Below are positions 7,897 through 14,824 of a stretch of 38,062 bases of DNA, piece by piece. Source of the stretch: JAJPXI01 sp051867655 (GTDB lineage: Bacteria > Bacillota > Clostridia > Oscillospirales > Oscillospiraceae). Each line of letters starts with the position of its first letter. Within the stretch, counting starts at the first letter, position 1. A program made the position numbers and the translations under genes. Under the pieces are notes generated by a model. It was not told where the DNA came from, ran no database searches, and worked only from the letters and a program-made list of their open reading frames with translations. Where the stretch lies: NCBI GenBank assembly GCA_051867655.1, contig JBJDYV010000070.1, positions 1 through 38,062 on the forward strand, in the 5' to 3' direction.

Positions 7897-8832
7897 TTAC
7901 AGCCGGAACACCTTGCCCGTCTGGGACAGGTCGTACCCGGCGCTCTGGGACAGGTCCCGGGCGAAGGTCTCGGACAGGACATAGTCCAGAATGGCCTGGA
8001 AGGCCGGTTCCCGCTCCCGCTCGGCCAGGAAGACCATGTCGCACCACTCCTTCTGCAGGGGGATGAAGTCCACCCCGGACACCTGCCGGCAGACCGACTC
8101 GGCGCCCAGGCCCATGTCGGCCTCGCCCCGGGCCACGGCGGCCGCCACGGTCATGGAGGCCGTCTGCTCGTTCCGGTAGCCGTTGACCTCCCGGGGGGCC
8201 AGGCCCATGGCCTTCAGCTTCTCATCCAGCAGCACCCGCTCTCCGCTGCCCCGCTCCCGGTTCACCAGCCGGACCTCCGGGCGGCGCAGGTCGCCCAGGC
8301 CCCGGATGCCCTTGGGGTTGCCCCGCTGGACGTAAATGCCCGCCGTCCGCCCGAACAGGCGCACCGCCACCGTGGGCAGGCCGGGCAGCAGCGTCTCGAT
8401 ATAGGGCCGGTTGTAGCTGCCCGTCTTCTCGTGCCAGAGCAGGGCGGCGGCGAGGTCCACCTTGCCGTGGTAGAGCATGGTCAGGCTGTTGTAGCTGCCC
8501 GCGTGGGAGCGCAGCACCACCGCCTTGTTGCCCGGGCTGCCGGTCACGTGGTTGGAGATCAGGTCCAGGCTGGCGTCCTGGCCGCACAGCACCACGCTGC
8601 CGTGGCCGCCGCCCTCGCCGGTCAGCAGGGGCGGCTTCTGGGTCTCCCGGCGGGGCGCGGCCGGGGCTCCGCCGCCGGGCAGCAGCGCCTCCAGGTCGGC
8701 GCGGTTGATGCGCAGCTGCTTGCCGATCTTGGCCGAGGGGATCTCCCCCCGCTTGATCATCTCATAGACGGTGCTCTTTTTCAGCTTCAGGTAGTCCGCC
8801 GCCTCCTGGGCAGTCAGCAAATCATCGGGCAC
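7897..8832 (-). CDS. HTH plus periplasmic-binding-type domain regulator
   Basis: A 311-aa protein. Residues 4-50 form an excisionase/MerR-like helix-turn-helix (LTAQEAADYLKLKKSTVYEMI ... INRADLEALL), the type used by cytoplasmic DNA-binding regulators. After a short linker, residues 75-311 resemble a type-2 periplasmic-binding-protein domain (PBP_like) with no signal peptide, so ligand is sensed in the cytoplasm. Such fusions in Firmicutes and Archaea are usually annotated as molybdate- or tungstate-related or of unknown ligand; nothing nearby identifies the ligand here. The start is GTG at 8832 with only a weak GGGAAG upstream. It stands alone, divergent from the RNA promoter at 8995-9023, and could regulate that RNA or itself (inference). 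Confidence 0.75.
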   Translation of the reverse strand: MPDDLLTAQEAADYLKLKKSTVYEMIKRGEIPSAKIGKQLRINRADLEALLPGGGAPAAPRRETQKPPLLTGEGGGHGSVVLCGQDASLDLISNHVTGSPGNKAVVLRSHAGSYNSLTMLYHGKVDLAAALLWHEKTGSYNRPYIETLLPGLPTVAVRLFGRTAGIYVQRGNPKGIRGLGDLRRPEVRLVNRERGSGERVLLDEKLKAMGLAPREVNGYRNEQTASMTVAAAVARGEADMGLGAESVCRQVSGVDFIPLQKEWCDMVFLAEREREPAFQAILDYVLSETFARDLSQSAGYDLSQTGKVFRL

Positions 8833-8994
8833 AATAACACTTCCCGTTCGTTTTCTTTGGTCCCGCCCTCTCCGGCGGGAGTGAAAATCATGCGCAGCTC
8901 CCCGAAAAACCGGGTTTTCAGGGAGCAGAATTCATACTGCGGACATTTTAACATAATTTTTTTTGATTTTAAATGGTTTTTTCAAAATTCCCTC

Positions 8995-9023
8995 TTGCAT
9001 TTTTCTCAAAGTTGTTTTATACT
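8995..9023 (+). promoter_or_regulatory. Strong promoter for a non-coding transcript
   Basis: TTGCAT (8995-9000) and TATACT (9018-9023) lie 17 bp apart in an AT-rich tract that contrasts with the surrounding GC-rich DNA. No credible protein-coding frame follows on this strand, so the promoter most likely drives the RNA at about 9030-9429. Confidence 0.75.
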
Positions 9024-9029
9024 AAACTC

Positions 9030-9429
9030 AACAAAACAGAACAAAACCGTCAAATCAAACTTTGTCGGGGAGTTTGAGGAGCTACATCGGCCTTGTTTTT
9101 GTTTTGGCATACCTCTCGGACTCTGACATACCTTTTCTCCACGGAATCAGTCTTCCCTTCCTACCGCATCCGCCGCCAGACAACTGGCGGCGGTTTGCAT
9201 TTGAGGACAGAAAGGGCTGCCTCTATAGAGAAGAAGTAACAGGATACGGGTTTGCCGCACTTGTTCGGTCGGGATTCCGACAATCTAAGGCGCTGTTTCC
9301 GGGGAACGCCGACTGGAAACATGGACAATGTCACCGCCGTAACGGCGGTCAGGGCACTCACCAATTCAGGTGAGGGATGCGCCTGCATGAATCACCCGCG
9401 CAGCAAGCTCGCATAAGGCCCTTTTTCTT
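9030..9429 (+). ncRNA. Structured non-coding RNA candidate (possibly raiA-type)
   Basis: About 400 bases lie between a near-consensus promoter and a T-rich stretch (CTTTTTCTTT at 9421-9430), with no convincing open frame. Clear hairpins: 9170-9179 with 9184-9193 (10 bp, loop ACAA), GTCGG/CCGAC near 9268-9281, GGCG ... CGCC around 9289-9310, ACCGCCG/CGGCGGT at 9333-9349, and CTCACC/GGTGAG at 9357-9373. A 4-bp GGGC/GCCC pairing (about 9214 with 9420) could close the roughly 210-nt 3' part. Size, tight hairpins and the clostridial setting fit the raiA RNA class, but I cannot verify this. I looked for tmRNA, SRP RNA and RNase P hallmarks and found none. The first 140 bases may be a separate leader. 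Confidence 0.55.
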
Positions 9430-9436
9430 TGGAATC

Positions 9437-9510
9437 CAACTGCAGCGTGAAGAAAACTTGCCAGTGGCAAGTTTTTAGCGTAAGCCGGACAGCTATGCTG
9501 GCCGGGGCTA
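9437..9510 (-). repeat. Structured repeat, double-hairpin module (lone copy)
   Basis: This is one of three copies of a roughly 70-bp module (others at 16518-16605 and 34388-34475). Hairpin AAACTTGCC/GGCAAGTTT (9454-9474) is followed by a GCCGGACAGC ... GCTGGCCGG hairpin. In the other copies the first stem reads AAACGTGCC/GGCACGTTT, a paired base change that keeps the helix. The rest of the gap to 9652 shows nothing else I can name. Confidence 0.75.
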
Positions 9511-9652
9511 CTTTCCAAGCAGGACCACAGCTTTCCTGCTATGAGCCTGCTTGGGCCAACAAAAAGAAATGGTGTTGGACCCGCCTCCGCCGGAGGCGTT
9601 CACGTATTTGATGACAGTATCAGGAAGAACAGACTTTATTGATATACGGAAA

Positions 9653-9677
9653 GGGCCGCTGCGGTTCGCAGCGGCCC
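9653..9677 (-). terminator. Terminator of the CofE-family gene
   Basis: An 11-bp GC-rich stem (9653-9663 with 9667-9677) begins 13 bp past the stop of the leftward gene; the leftward T-run is short (TTTCC). On the plus strand TTTTTT follows after a gap, so it may work in both directions. Confidence 0.7.
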
Positions 9678-9689
9678 TGTTGCCGTTTT

Positions 9690-10880
9690 TTAGGAGACGT
9701 AGTTATCAAAGTATCCTTGAACAAGAACCACGGGCGTGCCCTTGTCGCCGGAGCCGGAAGTCAGGTCGCACAGGGAGCCGATCAGGTCGGTCAGCTGGCG
9801 GGGGGTGGTACCCTGGGCGGCCATGTCGCCCACCAGGCTGCCGCTCTTGGCCCGGATGCGCTGGGAGATGGCGTCCTTCAGGTCCTGGCCGCTGAGATGG
9901 CCGAAGTCGTTGTCGGCCAGGTACTTCAGCTTCAGCTCGTTGGGGGTGCCCTTCAGGCCGTCGGTGTAGAAGGGGGAGACCACGGGGTCGGCCAGCTCCC
10001 AGATCTTGCCCTGGGGGTCCTTGAAGGCGCCGTCGCCGTAGACCATGACCTCCACGTGCTTGCCGGTCTTGTCCAGCAGTTCCTTCTGGATGTCCAGCAC
10101 CAGGCCCTGGCTGTCCCGGGGGAAGAGCTTGATGGTCTCCTCGGTGGACTTGTTGGAGCCCAGCAGGCCGTAGTCGGCGTTGTAGCCGCTGCCGTTGACG
10201 CTGGCGGTCAGGATGTCGTCCAGGCCGAGCACCACCTCGGCCCCGGCCTCCTTCAGGATGCGCTTGGTGCGCTTGCGGGTGTGGATGTCGCAGGTCAGGA
10301 CGTTCTTGGTGTAGCCCAGCACCACCCGGGGGTCGTTGGCGAAGAGGATCTCCACCTCGGCCCCGGCCTGGCGGATGATGTCGCCGTAGTAGGCCACATA
10401 GTCCACACCGGTGAAGGGGTGCTTGTTCTCGCCGAACAGCTTGCGGTAAATTTCCAGGTCCAGCACGTGCTGATAGGGGTCCACGCCGGCGGCGTCCAGC
10501 TGATCCCAGCTGACCAGCTCGTTGCCCACCTCGTCGCTGGGGTAGGTCAGCATGAGGACGACCTTCTGGGCGCCCAGGGCGATGCCCTTCAGGCAGATGG
10601 CGAAGCGGTTGCGGGACAGGATGGGCATGACGACGGCGATGGTGCCGCCGCCCAGCTTGGTGCGCACGTCCTGGGCGATGGCGTCCACCGACGCGTAGTT
10701 GCCCTGGGCGCGGGCCACGATGGACTCGGTGATGCACACCACGTCCCGGTCGCGCAGGGCGAAGCCCTCGCTCTCGGCGGCCTCCAGCACGCTGTTAACC
10801 ACGATTTCCGTCAGGTCATCGCCCTCGCGGATAATGGGACAGCGGATGCCCCGGGAAACGGTTCCGACTTTTCGTTCCAT
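9690..10880 (-). CDS. Coenzyme F420-0:L-glutamate ligase (CofE)-family protein
   Basis: A 396-aa cytoplasmic protein. The N-terminal two thirds resemble the CofE family (PF01996): IREGDDLTEIVVNSVLEA, DRDVVCITESIVARAQG, then a long domain with VLGLDDILTASVNGSGYN and DPQGKIWELADPVVSPFYT. True CofE adds gamma-linked glutamates to F420-0 using GTP. I see no other F420 gene here, and clostridia generally do not make F420, so the substrate is probably another carboxylate; the protein is also longer than archaeal CofE (about 250 aa). The start is supported by AAAGGAG seven to eight bases before the ATG. It is a single-gene unit ended by the hairpin at 9653-9677. A related use in amide-bond formation during tRNA or cofactor modification cannot be excluded. 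Confidence 0.75.
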   Translation of the reverse strand: MERKVGTVSRGIRCPIIREGDDLTEIVVNSVLEAAESEGFALRDRDVVCITESIVARAQGNYASVDAIAQDVRTKLGGGTIAVVMPILSRNRFAICLKGIALGAQKVVLMLTYPSDEVGNELVSWDQLDAAGVDPYQHVLDLEIYRKLFGENKHPFTGVDYVAYYGDIIRQAGAEVEILFANDPRVVLGYTKNVLTCDIHTRKRTKRILKEAGAEVVLGLDDILTASVNGSGYNADYGLLGSNKSTEETIKLFPRDSQGLVLDIQKELLDKTGKHVEVMVYGDGAFKDPQGKIWELADPVVSPFYTDGLKGTPNELKLKYLADNDFGHLSGQDLKDAISQRIRAKSGSLVGDMAAQGTTPRQLTDLIGSLCDLTSGSGDKGTPVVLVQGYFDNYVS

Positions 10881-11166
10881 ATGATGTTCTCCTTTGTGGG
10901 TATTTTTGCATGATTAAATTCATTTTATCATAAATTCCACCATTTGGCGAGAGCATTTTTCAAGAATTCATTCCAAAGCAAATTGGAACCGCCCCATTCC
11001 ACCCGTTTTGAAATCTGCAAAATGGGGCCCGCCATAACCGCTCCCCTCGCGCGGAAGCGGCGAGCAGGCTGGCAAGTGGGGTCCCCCCGGCGCTCAGCCC
11101 ATCGCTGATGACATCACGATTGACTTCACGAAGTAATCCTCCCACACACGAAAAACCAATATAGTT
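10881..11166. other. Gene-free stretch with repeat remnants
   Basis: The first 70 bases are AT-rich and probably hold the promoter of the CofE-family gene (TAAAAT-like -10 on the minus strand near 10915). From about 11009 the sequence shares TGAAATCTGCAAAA and GGGGCCC with the repeat at 16449-16470, so it is a diverged copy of that family. I see no open frame with a ribosome-binding site. Confidence 0.5.
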
Positions 11167-11168
11167 CA

Positions 11169-11202
11169 AGGCCCCGGGAATTTCCCCGGGGCCTTGTTTT
11201 TT
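11169..11202 (+). terminator. Terminator-like hairpin followed by a T-run
   Basis: AAGGCCCCGGG pairs with CCCGGGGCCTT and is followed by GTTTTTT on the plus strand. No rightward gene precedes it. It sits about 15 bp past the stop of the leftward RinA-like gene, so it may serve that gene as well. Confidence 0.75.
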
Positions 11203-11214
11203 CAGCTCCGCGCC

Positions 11215-11508
11215 CTACAGCAGCCCGTCGCAGCGGAAATTCCGGCCCACGGCCCGGATAAAATCCGCGTGGTACCGCTGGGCGGTGCGCTCGCTGCAGG
11301 GGATCTGCAGCGCCGCCCCGGCCAGGGTGTGGGTGCCCCTGAACAGCACCATGCGGGCGATCTTCAGCCGGTCCTCCCCGCCGCGCATCCGCTCGGTCTC
11401 CGCCAGGGCCGCCTCCACCGCCGCCCGCTCGTTCTCATTCACCGCGTCGGGGTAGCGCCGGATCATGTGCTTGGCGTACCCCCACCAGCCGTATCGTGGT
11501 GAACTCAT
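11215..11508 (-). CDS. Small phage-type (RinA/ArpU-like) transcriptional regulator
   Basis: A 97-aa protein starting at the ATG at 11508, preceded by GAGGAGGG nine bases upstream; upstream in-frame codons are just a translated REP. The C-terminal half (GTHTLAGAALQIPCSERTAQRYHADFI) forms a sigma-70-region-4-like helix-turn-helix, as in RinA/ArpU late-gene regulators of Firmicutes phages. The N-terminal half (GYAKHMIRRYPDAVNENERAAVEAAL) resembles the helical lead of that family. It would activate late or morphogenesis genes in a phage, but no such genes are present, so it is probably a stranded remnant. It lies downstream of the DUF6291-like gene in the same direction. Confidence 0.6.
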   Translation of the reverse strand: MSSPRYGWWGYAKHMIRRYPDAVNENERAAVEAALAETERMRGGEDRLKIARMVLFRGTHTLAGAALQIPCSERTAQRYHADFIRAVGRNFRCDGLL

Positions 11509-11530
11509 TCCTCGAACCCTCCTCGTAAAC

Positions 11531-11612
11531 GCGGGCGGCTGGTAGCCGCCCCTACATTCTTTTCTGCGGCGTTGGTGCGGGATCGTAGGGGCGGATATCA
11601 TCCGCCCGCTCC
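11531..11612. repeat. Two REP palindromes at the DUF6291-like gene end
   Basis: One copy (11531-11555; GGGCGGCTGG ... CCGCCCCTA) provides, read leftward, the TAG stop of the DUF6291-like gene. The second (11586-11609; GGGCGGATATCATCC) lies inside that gene in frame and is read as RADDIRPY. Confidence 0.88.
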
Positions 11613-12076
11613 TTGCCATCCCCTTCCGTCCATTTCGCCATTTCAGCCATATCCTGTTTCATTCTCTCAGTCTGGGCGGCGGGCGCCGCCCGGTTCCTGC
11701 GCTCGGCTGAGCGCGGAACAGTAGTATTGTTTTGTTTGGTCTTGGTCTCGGTTTCGGTTTTGGTATTGCCAGGTTTCGCATTGCCCGGCATGCGTTCGCA
11801 TGCGGCCGCATCCGGCTCCCGGCTCCATCTCGCCTGGGCGGCCTTCCGCCCCGCCTCGCTGCGCCGGGCGGTCAGATCGTTGTAGCTGGCCTGAAACCGG
11901 TCCTCCTGCATCATCACGCGGTGCGCGTAAAATCGCTCGTTCCCGGCCGGCTGCACCGGCTCCCCCGTCATGCTGTAGCGCAGCAGCCCCCGCACCAGCC
12001 GCCCGAACTCCTCGTCGCTCAGCGCCTGCATCTCTTCCAGATATTCATGCGGCAGCGCCGCGTAATTTCTCGCCAC
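11552..12076 (-). CDS. DUF6291-like phage-associated protein
   Basis: A 174-aa protein if started at GTG 12076; a TTG at 12088 directly abuts GGGGAGG, so that start is less likely. Residues 1-85 resemble the DUF6291 domain found in phage replication modules of Firmicutes (EYLEEMQALSDEEFGRLVRGLL, MMQEDRFQASYNDLTARRSEAGRKAAQARW). The remainder is low complexity and rich in Lys/Thr/Arg (about 100-140), typical of the linker before a replisome-interacting tail. The last 20 or so residues come from a REP read in frame (RADDIRPY) plus linker, and the stop is from a second REP, so the original C-terminus has been replaced or lost. No replication partner gene is present. The function is unknown beyond the phage association. 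Confidence 0.6.
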   Translation of the reverse strand: MARNYAALPHEYLEEMQALSDEEFGRLVRGLLRYSMTGEPVQPAGNERFYAHRVMMQEDRFQASYNDLTARRSEAGRKAAQARWSREPDAAACERMPGNAKPGNTKTETETKTKQNNTTVPRSAERRNRAAPAAQTERMKQDMAEMAKWTEGDGKERADDIRPYDPAPTPQKRM

Positions 12077-12100
12077 GTCTTCTCTCAACCTCCCCGCGGA

Positions 12101-12127
12101 CGCGGGCAGATATGGAATCTGCCCCTA
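12101..12127. repeat. REP variant (GGGCAGAT core)
   Basis: GGGCAGATATGG ... ATCTGCCCCTA is a REP in which both arms carry the same change (CGG to CAG, CCG to CTG), so the hairpin is preserved. It lies between the DUF6291-like gene and the next leftward gene. Confidence 0.8.
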
Positions 12128-12144
12128 CACACGCGCCCCCTGGA

Positions 12145-12390
12145 TCACGACACCCGCCATTCTTCGAATGCCGGGCCGTCGCGATCCGGAACGCAGATGT
12201 ACTCGTACAAATCCCGGGCAAAGGGCTCCATTTCGTCATCACACAGACGGTCAACGACAAAAGTCACCAATTTATTCGGCCACGATCTGATATAATCGAC
12301 TAGATCCGCGTAGTTCAGCGCCGCCGGGACCTCCACCCGGATGGGCTCCCCGCCGTCAGTCCGGTTTTCGGGACAGTTCATGTGGTACAT
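12145..12390 (-). CDS. Small hypothetical protein in the immunity block
   Basis: An 81-aa protein (MYHMNCPE ... FEEWRVS) with the start fixed by GGGAGG eight to nine bases before the ATG at 12390. It is acidic, without membrane segments or cysteine clusters. A mixed alpha/beta pattern is visible (LNYADLVDYIRSW, KLVTFVVDRLCDDEMEPFARDLYEYI). I do not recognise the family. It lies downstream of the Cro-like gene in the same direction, and an AAGATAC box (12444-12450) lies between them. A role in the phage or ICE early region is likely from context only. Confidence 0.55.
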   Translation of the reverse strand: MYHMNCPENRTDGGEPIRVEVPAALNYADLVDYIRSWPNKLVTFVVDRLCDDEMEPFARDLYEYICVPDRDGPAFEEWRVS

Positions 12391-12452
12391 TGATGGTATC
12401 CTCCCGGATGCATTCGACAATTCTCGACAGATTTCACCCTTCCAAGATACTT

Positions 12453-12659
12453 TTAGGTGAAAAAAATTTGATCCACCTGCCGGGGGTTCAATGCCAGGAT
12501 ACTTTTCAGCGCCTGCAGCTCTCCCAGAGAGAACTCCGCGCCCCCGCGTCCGTTCAGTTTTGCGTTGAACCGGGACAGGCTGACGCCCATCTTTTCCGCC
12601 ACGTCCCCCTGCGTCAGGGCGCGCTCCTTGATTTTTCCTTTCAGTAGATTCACATTCAT
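12453..12659 (-). CDS. Small Cro/C1-type HTH protein
   Basis: A 68-aa protein with a full-length XRE-type helix-turn-helix (NLLKGKIKERALTQGDVAEKM, then SLSRFNAKLNGRGGAEFSLGE). Almost the whole protein is DNA-binding domain, as in Cro or a small excisionase/activator. The start at 12659 has GAAAGG nine bases upstream. It is driven by a perfect consensus promoter and faces the ImmR-like gene across a shared 157-bp control region, the usual layout of a lysogeny switch. Confidence 0.78.
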   Translation of the reverse strand: MNVNLLKGKIKERALTQGDVAEKMGVSLSRFNAKLNGRGGAEFSLGELQALKSILALNPRQVDQIFFT

Positions 12660-12683
12660 GGGATCACTGCCTTTCACTTTTTC

Positions 12684-12770
12684 AAGATACTTCGATTATA
12701 AAGCCTATTTTTCACCTTGTCAAGACACTTTTCGTTGACATTCTCCCAAAGTGTGATATTATGAAGATAC
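12684..12770. promoter_or_regulatory. Divergent promoters with AAGATAC operator-like boxes
   Basis: Leftward promoter: TTGACA (plus-strand TGTCAA 12718-12723), 17-bp spacer, TATAAT (ATTATA 12695-12700), a perfect consensus. Rightward promoter: TTGACA (12735-12740), 16-bp spacer, TATTAT (12757-12762). Boxes AAGATAC (12684-12690), AAGACAC (12722-12728) and AAGATAC (12764-12770) sit just past the leftward -10, over the leftward -35 and just past the rightward -10, where a repressor would act. A further box is at 12444-12450. Operator function is inference. Confidence 0.8.
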
Positions 12771-12816
12771 AAAAAACGACAAAATTCGCAAATAAAAAAG
12801 AAAGGTGGTCACCGTT

Positions 12817-13161
12817 ATGACGGTCGGCGAAAAAATCAAAGCGGAGCGGAAGGCTCTCGGGCTCACCCAGACCGAGCTGGGGGAAAAGCTCGGCGTGCAG
12901 AAAAACGCGGTCAGCAAGTGGGAGTGCGGGCGTGTGGACGACATTCCCGGCTCCAAGATCAAGGCCATGGCGGCGCTGTTCGGCGTCACCCCGTCGTACC
13001 TGATTGACGACGAGGCCGAGCCTCCCGCCCGGCCGGACTTTGACGATTTCACCTACGCGATGTACAACGAGACGAAGGACCTGCCGGAAGAGAAAAAACA
13101 GATGCTCCTTGCCATGGCGCGCTTCATGAAGGCCGATCTGGAAAAGGAGAAGCAGCCCTGA
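12817..13161 (+). CDS. XRE-family repressor (ImmR-like)
   Basis: A 114-aa protein. Residues 1-60 are a classical XRE helix-turn-helix (VGEKIKAERKALGLTQTELGEKL, then QKNAVSKWECGR), followed by an Asp/Pro-rich linker and a short helical C-terminus (LPEEKKQMLLAMARFM). The size and the immediately downstream ImmA-like protease match the ImmR/ImmA pair of ICEBs1 and related phages, where ImmR keeps the element silent until ImmA cleaves it. The start at 12817 has AAAGGTGG eight bases upstream. It is transcribed from the 12735-12762 promoter, divergent to the Cro-like gene. Confidence 0.82.
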   Translation: MTVGEKIKAERKALGLTQTELGEKLGVQKNAVSKWECGRVDDIPGSKIKAMAALFGVTPSYLIDDEAEPPARPDFDDFTYAMYNETKDLPEEKKQMLLAMARFMKADLEKEKQP

Positions 13162-13183
13162 GGAGAAAGAGAGGGGGCACTTC

Positions 13184-13612
13184 ATGAATAAAATTATATC
13201 CCTGTACAACGAACTGAACCGGGCGGGCGTGCGGTTTTACCACTGGGACATGGACGATGTGCAGGCGGTGACCATCGAGCAGGGCGGTCAATACGGCGTG
13301 TTCATGGATTTCGGGAATATCCACACCGGGGCGGAGGAGCTGGTGGTGGTGGCCCACGAGGGCGGGCACATCAGCACCGGGGCCACCCACCGGGTGGACA
13401 GTCCCTACGACCTGGTGGAAAAGCACGAGTACAAGGCGGACAAGTGGGCGGTCCAGCGGCTGATCCCGGAGGAGGCGCTGGACGAGGCGGTGGCCGGCGG
13501 CTGCACGGAGCTGTGGCAGCTGGCGGAGCACTTCGGCGTGACGGAGGAGTTCATGAAAAAGGCCGTGTGCTGGTACGTCCACGGGAATCTGGCGTCGGAG
13601 CTGTATTTCTAA
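13184..13612 (+). CDS. ImmA/IrrE-family metallopeptidase
   Basis: A 142-aa protein with the zinc-protease motif HEGGH (His58-Glu59-x-x-His62) and a downstream HEYKADKWA block (about 81-89) that supplies the third ligand in this family. ImmA proteins cleave the paired repressor to induce a mobile element. It starts 22 bp after the repressor gene, with a purine-rich GAGGGGG ahead of the ATG; co-transcription is likely. The usual ICE/phage partners (integrase, excisionase, relaxase) are missing from this window, so the pair may be a domesticated or leftover switch. Confidence 0.85.
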   Translation: MNKIISLYNELNRAGVRFYHWDMDDVQAVTIEQGGQYGVFMDFGNIHTGAEELVVVAHEGGHISTGATHRVDSPYDLVEKHEYKADKWAVQRLIPEEALDEAVAGGCTELWQLAEHFGVTEEFMKKAVCWYVHGNLASELYF

Positions 13613-13627
13613 GCCAGGAGACTTCTG

Positions 13628-13761
13628 GGGTGCGGGTCTCCGGCGGAGACCTCAAAGCGCGAAACGCTTTGAAGCACCGACCGAGCCGGCAGGCGAGACC
13701 AGCCCCTTGTTCAGAACGAAGTGACGCAAAACAGCCCGGGCATTCAGGTGCCCGGGCTGTT
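13628..13761. other. Hairpin-rich 3' region of the ImmA gene
   Basis: Three hairpins follow ImmA: GGTCTCCG/GGAGACC (about 13638-13656), TCAAAGCG/CGCTTTGA (about 13652-13673) and a perfect 13-bp stem at 13730-13742 with 13749-13761. None has a clear T-run; the last is the probable transcription end. This could also be the scar of an excised or decayed element. Confidence 0.45.
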
Positions 13762-13841
13762 CAGTCTCATAGCGCGCACATACGGGAGATATCCGTATCG
13801 AAGTGCGCTCTTATCGGTTCACAAACTGGAATTTGCTGCAG

Positions 13842-14750
13842 TCAATCGTTGGATCCTGCTGTTTGCTTCCCATATTTTTCTTCCATTTCTTTCGTATGTG
13901 CATGAAGCAGTTCCAGCGCCCGTGCCTGGATGCCGGAGAGATCCGTTTGATCCGTATCGGCAAACTCGAGTTTGAGCCTCGCAGAAGCGATCGCATGACT
14001 ATCGTTCGGTTTGCTTTCATCCGCTATCGATAAAAGCTTTTGCAGCAATCCCAAATCGCTGGAGTAATGGAGCTCCACAAGTTTTGCCCGGTATTCCAGC
14101 TCCGTGGGGGTGATTCCCGGGAATTGTTTCATATCTACGGTATGCTGTGCTTCGTGCTTCAGAAGAGAAACGAGAAACCGCTCGCTTTCAAAATCATACG
14201 CCTGCTCAATACAGTTGATCGTGCCATCGGGTGAAGCCCAGCCACCCGTACCGTACATGCCGAAGGTCAGATAATCCATCCAACTTCGAAATACGAAGCC
14301 TTTGAGAATGTTGACTGTATATTCCGCCGTTCCGCCCGGCAGCTCGACACGGTAGACAGTCGGGACAGTATCCCGCCAGATATACGGGCCGTAATATCCC
14401 TGCGTTTTCCCGAAAAGTGCATGGTAGCCGTTCTGTTCAAAAATCGCTTGGAGCCTCTCAACCAGAAGCTTTTCCTCTGCATCCGGCATGTCCAGGAGCA
14501 CTTTCAGTTGTGTCAGCAGCTTGTCTGCGGCCTCTGTCTCCGGTAACCCGCAATAAAAGGTATCACGGAAATAAATCTGGTACAAACGCAGGATATCGTT
14601 GAGTATGTCCGGTATTTCAAATGTGCGGTATTCACAATCTTCAAAAATCGCGACATACGCAGGAAGAATGTCTTTGAATTCCTCGTGATTGCGCATGTAT
14701 GCAATGGCACCTTGCAAGTCTCCATTTAAAAAGAACTGACTGATTTGCAT
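13842..14750 (-). CDS. Orphan putative zinc metalloprotein (HEAQH)
   Basis: A 302-aa soluble protein, starting at the ATG at 14750 (GAGGAG eight to nine bases upstream; an earlier TTG lacks a site). The N-terminal 125 residues are helical and repeat-like. A beta-rich middle (YRVELPGGTAEYTVNILKGF) is followed by a metallopeptidase-like helix FLVSLLKHEAQHTVD with His199-Glu200-x-x-His203 and, 14 residues later, ELEYRAKL, whose Glu could be the third ligand. I do not recognise a named family. There is no signal peptide, so it acts in the cytoplasm. Codon use is visibly AT-richer than its neighbours, and it has no operon partner, so recent acquisition is likely. Confidence 0.65.
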   Translation of the reverse strand: MQISQFFLNGDLQGAIAYMRNHEEFKDILPAYVAIFEDCEYRTFEIPDILNDILRLYQIYFRDTFYCGLPETEAADKLLTQLKVLLDMPDAEEKLLVERLQAIFEQNGYHALFGKTQGYYGPYIWRDTVPTVYRVELPGGTAEYTVNILKGFVFRSWMDYLTFGMYGTGGWASPDGTINCIEQAYDFESERFLVSLLKHEAQHTVDMKQFPGITPTELEYRAKLVELHYSSDLGLLQKLLSIADESKPNDSHAIASARLKLEFADTDQTDLSGIQARALELLHAHTKEMEEKYGKQTAGSND

Positions 14751-14824
14751 GCCTACGCTCTCCTCAATCAAAACGATTTACAGGTCTGTTTGGTTACACG
14801 TTATCACATGGCCGAGAAGAATGC

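Noticed and set aside
9062..9373. Short open frame within the RNA candidate
   Set aside because: No ribosome-binding site, no recognisable domain, and it crosses several strong hairpins.
9030..9429. tmRNA, RNase P or SRP RNA
   Set aside because: No tRNA-like ends or tag frame, no RNase P core motifs and no SRP GGAAGCAGCC-type loop are visible.
13628..13761. Attachment site of the lost element
   Set aside because: I found no matching direct repeat on the other side of the immunity block, so an att site cannot be claimed.
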